A DNA stretch of 64,000 bases from an uncultured Tenacibaculum sp. (lineage in GTDB: Bacteria; Bacteroidota; Bacteroidia; Flavobacteriales; Flavobacteriaceae), in assembly GCF_947504135.1 (NCBI RefSeq), contig NZ_CANNGG010000002.1, forward strand, positions 186,001-250,000, in the 5' to 3' direction. This document shows positions 63,322-64,000 of this stretch, in pieces. The translations under genes and the position numbers were made by a program. The notes under the pieces were generated by a model. It did no database searches, was not told where the DNA came from, and saw only the letters and a program-made list of their open reading frames with translations. How positions within the stretch are numbered: the stretch's first letter is position 1; each line of letters opens with the position of its first letter.

Positions 63322-63356
63322 AAAAAAACTCGCTACAAAACTGTAGCGAGCTTTTA
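63322..63356. terminator. Bidirectional terminator between the lipoprotein gene and ndk
   Basis: CTCGCTAC (63329-63336) pairs with GTAGCGAG (63343-63350), with A-run left and T-rich right flank. Confidence 0.8.
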
Positions 63357-63390
63357 TAATATCTATAAATTTAGTAACCTAAATTAAAGA

Positions 63391-63810
63391 TTAAAACATT
63401 TCTCTTCCTGAAAAGTGGAAAGCACCTTCGATAGCTGCATTCTCATCAGAATCAGAACCGTGTACTGCATTTTCACCAATAGAAGTAGCGTATAATTGAC
63501 GGATAGTTCCTTCAGCAGCTTCAGCAGGGTTAGTAGCACCAATTAAAGTTCTAAAATCTTCAACAGCGTTGTCTTTCTCTAAGATCGCAGCGATGATTGG
63601 TCCGCGAGTCATAAACTCAACTAATTCACCAAAGAAAGGACGCTCGCTGTGTACTCCATAAAAAGTTTCAGCATCACGCTTAGTCATTTGAGTTTTTTTC
63701 ATAGCTACGATTCTAAATCCTGCAGCGTTAATTTTTTCTAAAATTGCACCAGTGTGTCCGTTTTCAACAGCATCTGGTTTAATCATTGTAAAAGTTCTAT
63801 TTGTTGCCAT
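63391..63810 (-). CDS. ndk: Nucleoside diphosphate kinase
   Basis: 139 residues, standard length. It opens [20 protein letters not shown] and has the phosphohistidine motif [12 protein letters not shown] near the C terminus. It equilibrates nucleoside tri- and diphosphates through a phosphohistidine intermediate. Its leader contains a perfect 10-bp palindrome and its promoter fits the Bacteroidota consensus. Confidence 0.97.
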   Translation of the reverse strand: MATNRTFTMIKPDAVENGHTGAILEKINAAGFRIVAMKKTQMTKRDAETFYGVHSERPFFGELVEFMTRGPIIAAILEKDNAVEDFRTLIGATNPAEAAEGTIRQLYATSIGENAVHGSDSDENAAIEGAFHFSGREMF

Positions 63811-63861
63811 TATTAAATGTAATAATTATCAATAAAATGATAAATTCCTTAATTGTTGTTG

Positions 63862-63882
63862 TTTACACAAACTTTGTGTAAA
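63862..63882. promoter_or_regulatory. Perfect palindrome in the ndk leader
   Basis: TTTACACAAA and TTTGTGTAAA flank a single C. The site sits just downstream of the predicted promoter, at or after the transcription start. It could be an operator or an mRNA hairpin; which is unknown. Confidence 0.5.
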
Positions 63883-63888
63883 TCGGCG

Positions 63889-63918
63889 CAAAAATACACT
63901 TTTTAATGTTATCTACAA
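63889..63918 (-). promoter_or_regulatory. Bacteroidota-type promoter of ndk
   Basis: On the minus strand, TTG (63916-63918) is followed after 19 bases by TATTTTTG (63889-63896), an excellent fit to the -33/-7 consensus. It lies just beyond the stop of the next gene upstream. Confidence 0.65.
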
Positions 63919-63919
63919 G

Positions 63920-64000
63920 TTAAGGGTATATTTCGTTGATTTCTTGTAAGATAGCTCCATCTTTACCACGCATTTGTAAGGTGGCTTTTTTAGTTTTTAA
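63920..64000 (-). CDS. 3' end of a CDS cut by the right window edge, unknown
   Basis: The minus-strand frame enters from the edge and ends at TAA (63920-63922), giving a C-terminal tail of 26 residues: TLQMRGKDG and LQEINEIYP. Too short to name. It reads in the same direction as ndk and is separated from it by the ndk promoter. Confidence 0.6.
   Translation of the reverse strand, partial: LKTKKATLQMRGKDGAILQEINEIYP

Noticed and set aside
1-64000. tRNA, rRNA or CRISPR features.
   Set aside because: No cloverleaf-compatible GTTCGA-containing stem set, rRNA-like block or regularly spaced direct repeats were seen.

Overview
The window looks like chromosome of an AT-rich marine member of the Flavobacteriaceae. 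A Tenacibaculum-like genus is my best guess, but only from gene content and style. The supporting signs are promoters of the Bacteroidota type (TTG, about 19 bases, TAnnTTTG), very few Shine-Dalgarno sequences, short A/T-flanked hairpin terminators, and a housekeeping set with flavobacterial character. That set includes a Cys-less L31 protein, LpxK, MtaB, a Cys-less member of the C4 zinc-ribbon family, a MutL with an altered endonuclease motif, and a geranylgeranyl-reductase-like flavoprotein. I saw no tRNA, rRNA or CRISPR array.

Layout. 1-4.0 kb: thioredoxin-like protein, OmpA-type envelope protein, Ppx/GppA phosphatase, SixA, PdxH. 4.2-5.5 kb: a small accessory insert of two minus-strand orphan genes separated by a long imperfect inverted repeat. 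5.6-22.0 kb: core genes (coiled coil/Nif3, LpxK, mannose-1-P guanylyltransferase, SprT-like, SDR, glutamine cyclotransferase, L31, glutamate-synthase-like, RlmG/RsmC-like, group II decarboxylase, M28 peptidase, FecCD-type ABC importer with RdgB, RlmH). 22.1-32.4 kb: an accessory region of small minus-strand genes, two different IS110-family elements and several broken genes. 32.9-43.9 kb: core (NadC, M3 peptidase, pentapeptide protein, YihY, HisS, FolE, lytic transglycosylase, MtaB). 44-52.7 kb: GNAT/monooxygenase/thioesterase-like trio, peptide-binding lipoprotein, a broken YggS behind an AAA ATPase, a TPR histidine kinase with its LuxR-type regulator, small membrane and zinc-ribbon proteins. 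52.8-60.2 kb: a long minus-strand block (flavoprotein, EEP nuclease, two rhomboids, MutL, small membrane protein, RibH, TPR protein). 60.3-64 kb: RecF, DUF721/DciA-like, Hsp20, a frameshifted small gene, a lipoprotein and Ndk.

The most notable signal is in the accessory stretches. At least six long imperfect inverted repeats (about 110-180 bp each; 4806-4934, 22571-22710, 24808-24917, 27865-28043, 28959-29091, 31578-31730) lie between small genes that all read on the minus strand. In most cases one arm ends within about ten bases of a stop codon and the other lies shortly upstream of the next gene. Several arms end in GCTAAC/GTTAGC-type boxes, and two copies 24 kb apart share an identical 18-base end. 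The arrangement resembles integron gene cassettes with attC sites, but no integrase is visible here. Both IS110-family elements sit directly beside such repeats. Both carry a structured 5' leader of the kind that encodes bridge RNA in this family, with a short loop sequence identical to the DNA immediately right of the element. This is consistent with RNA-guided insertion next to cassette-like palindromes. Several genes in or near these regions are decaying (second IS110, 2OG-Fe(II) oxygenase, beta-barrel protein, a small Cys-containing cassette gene), as is yggS in the core.
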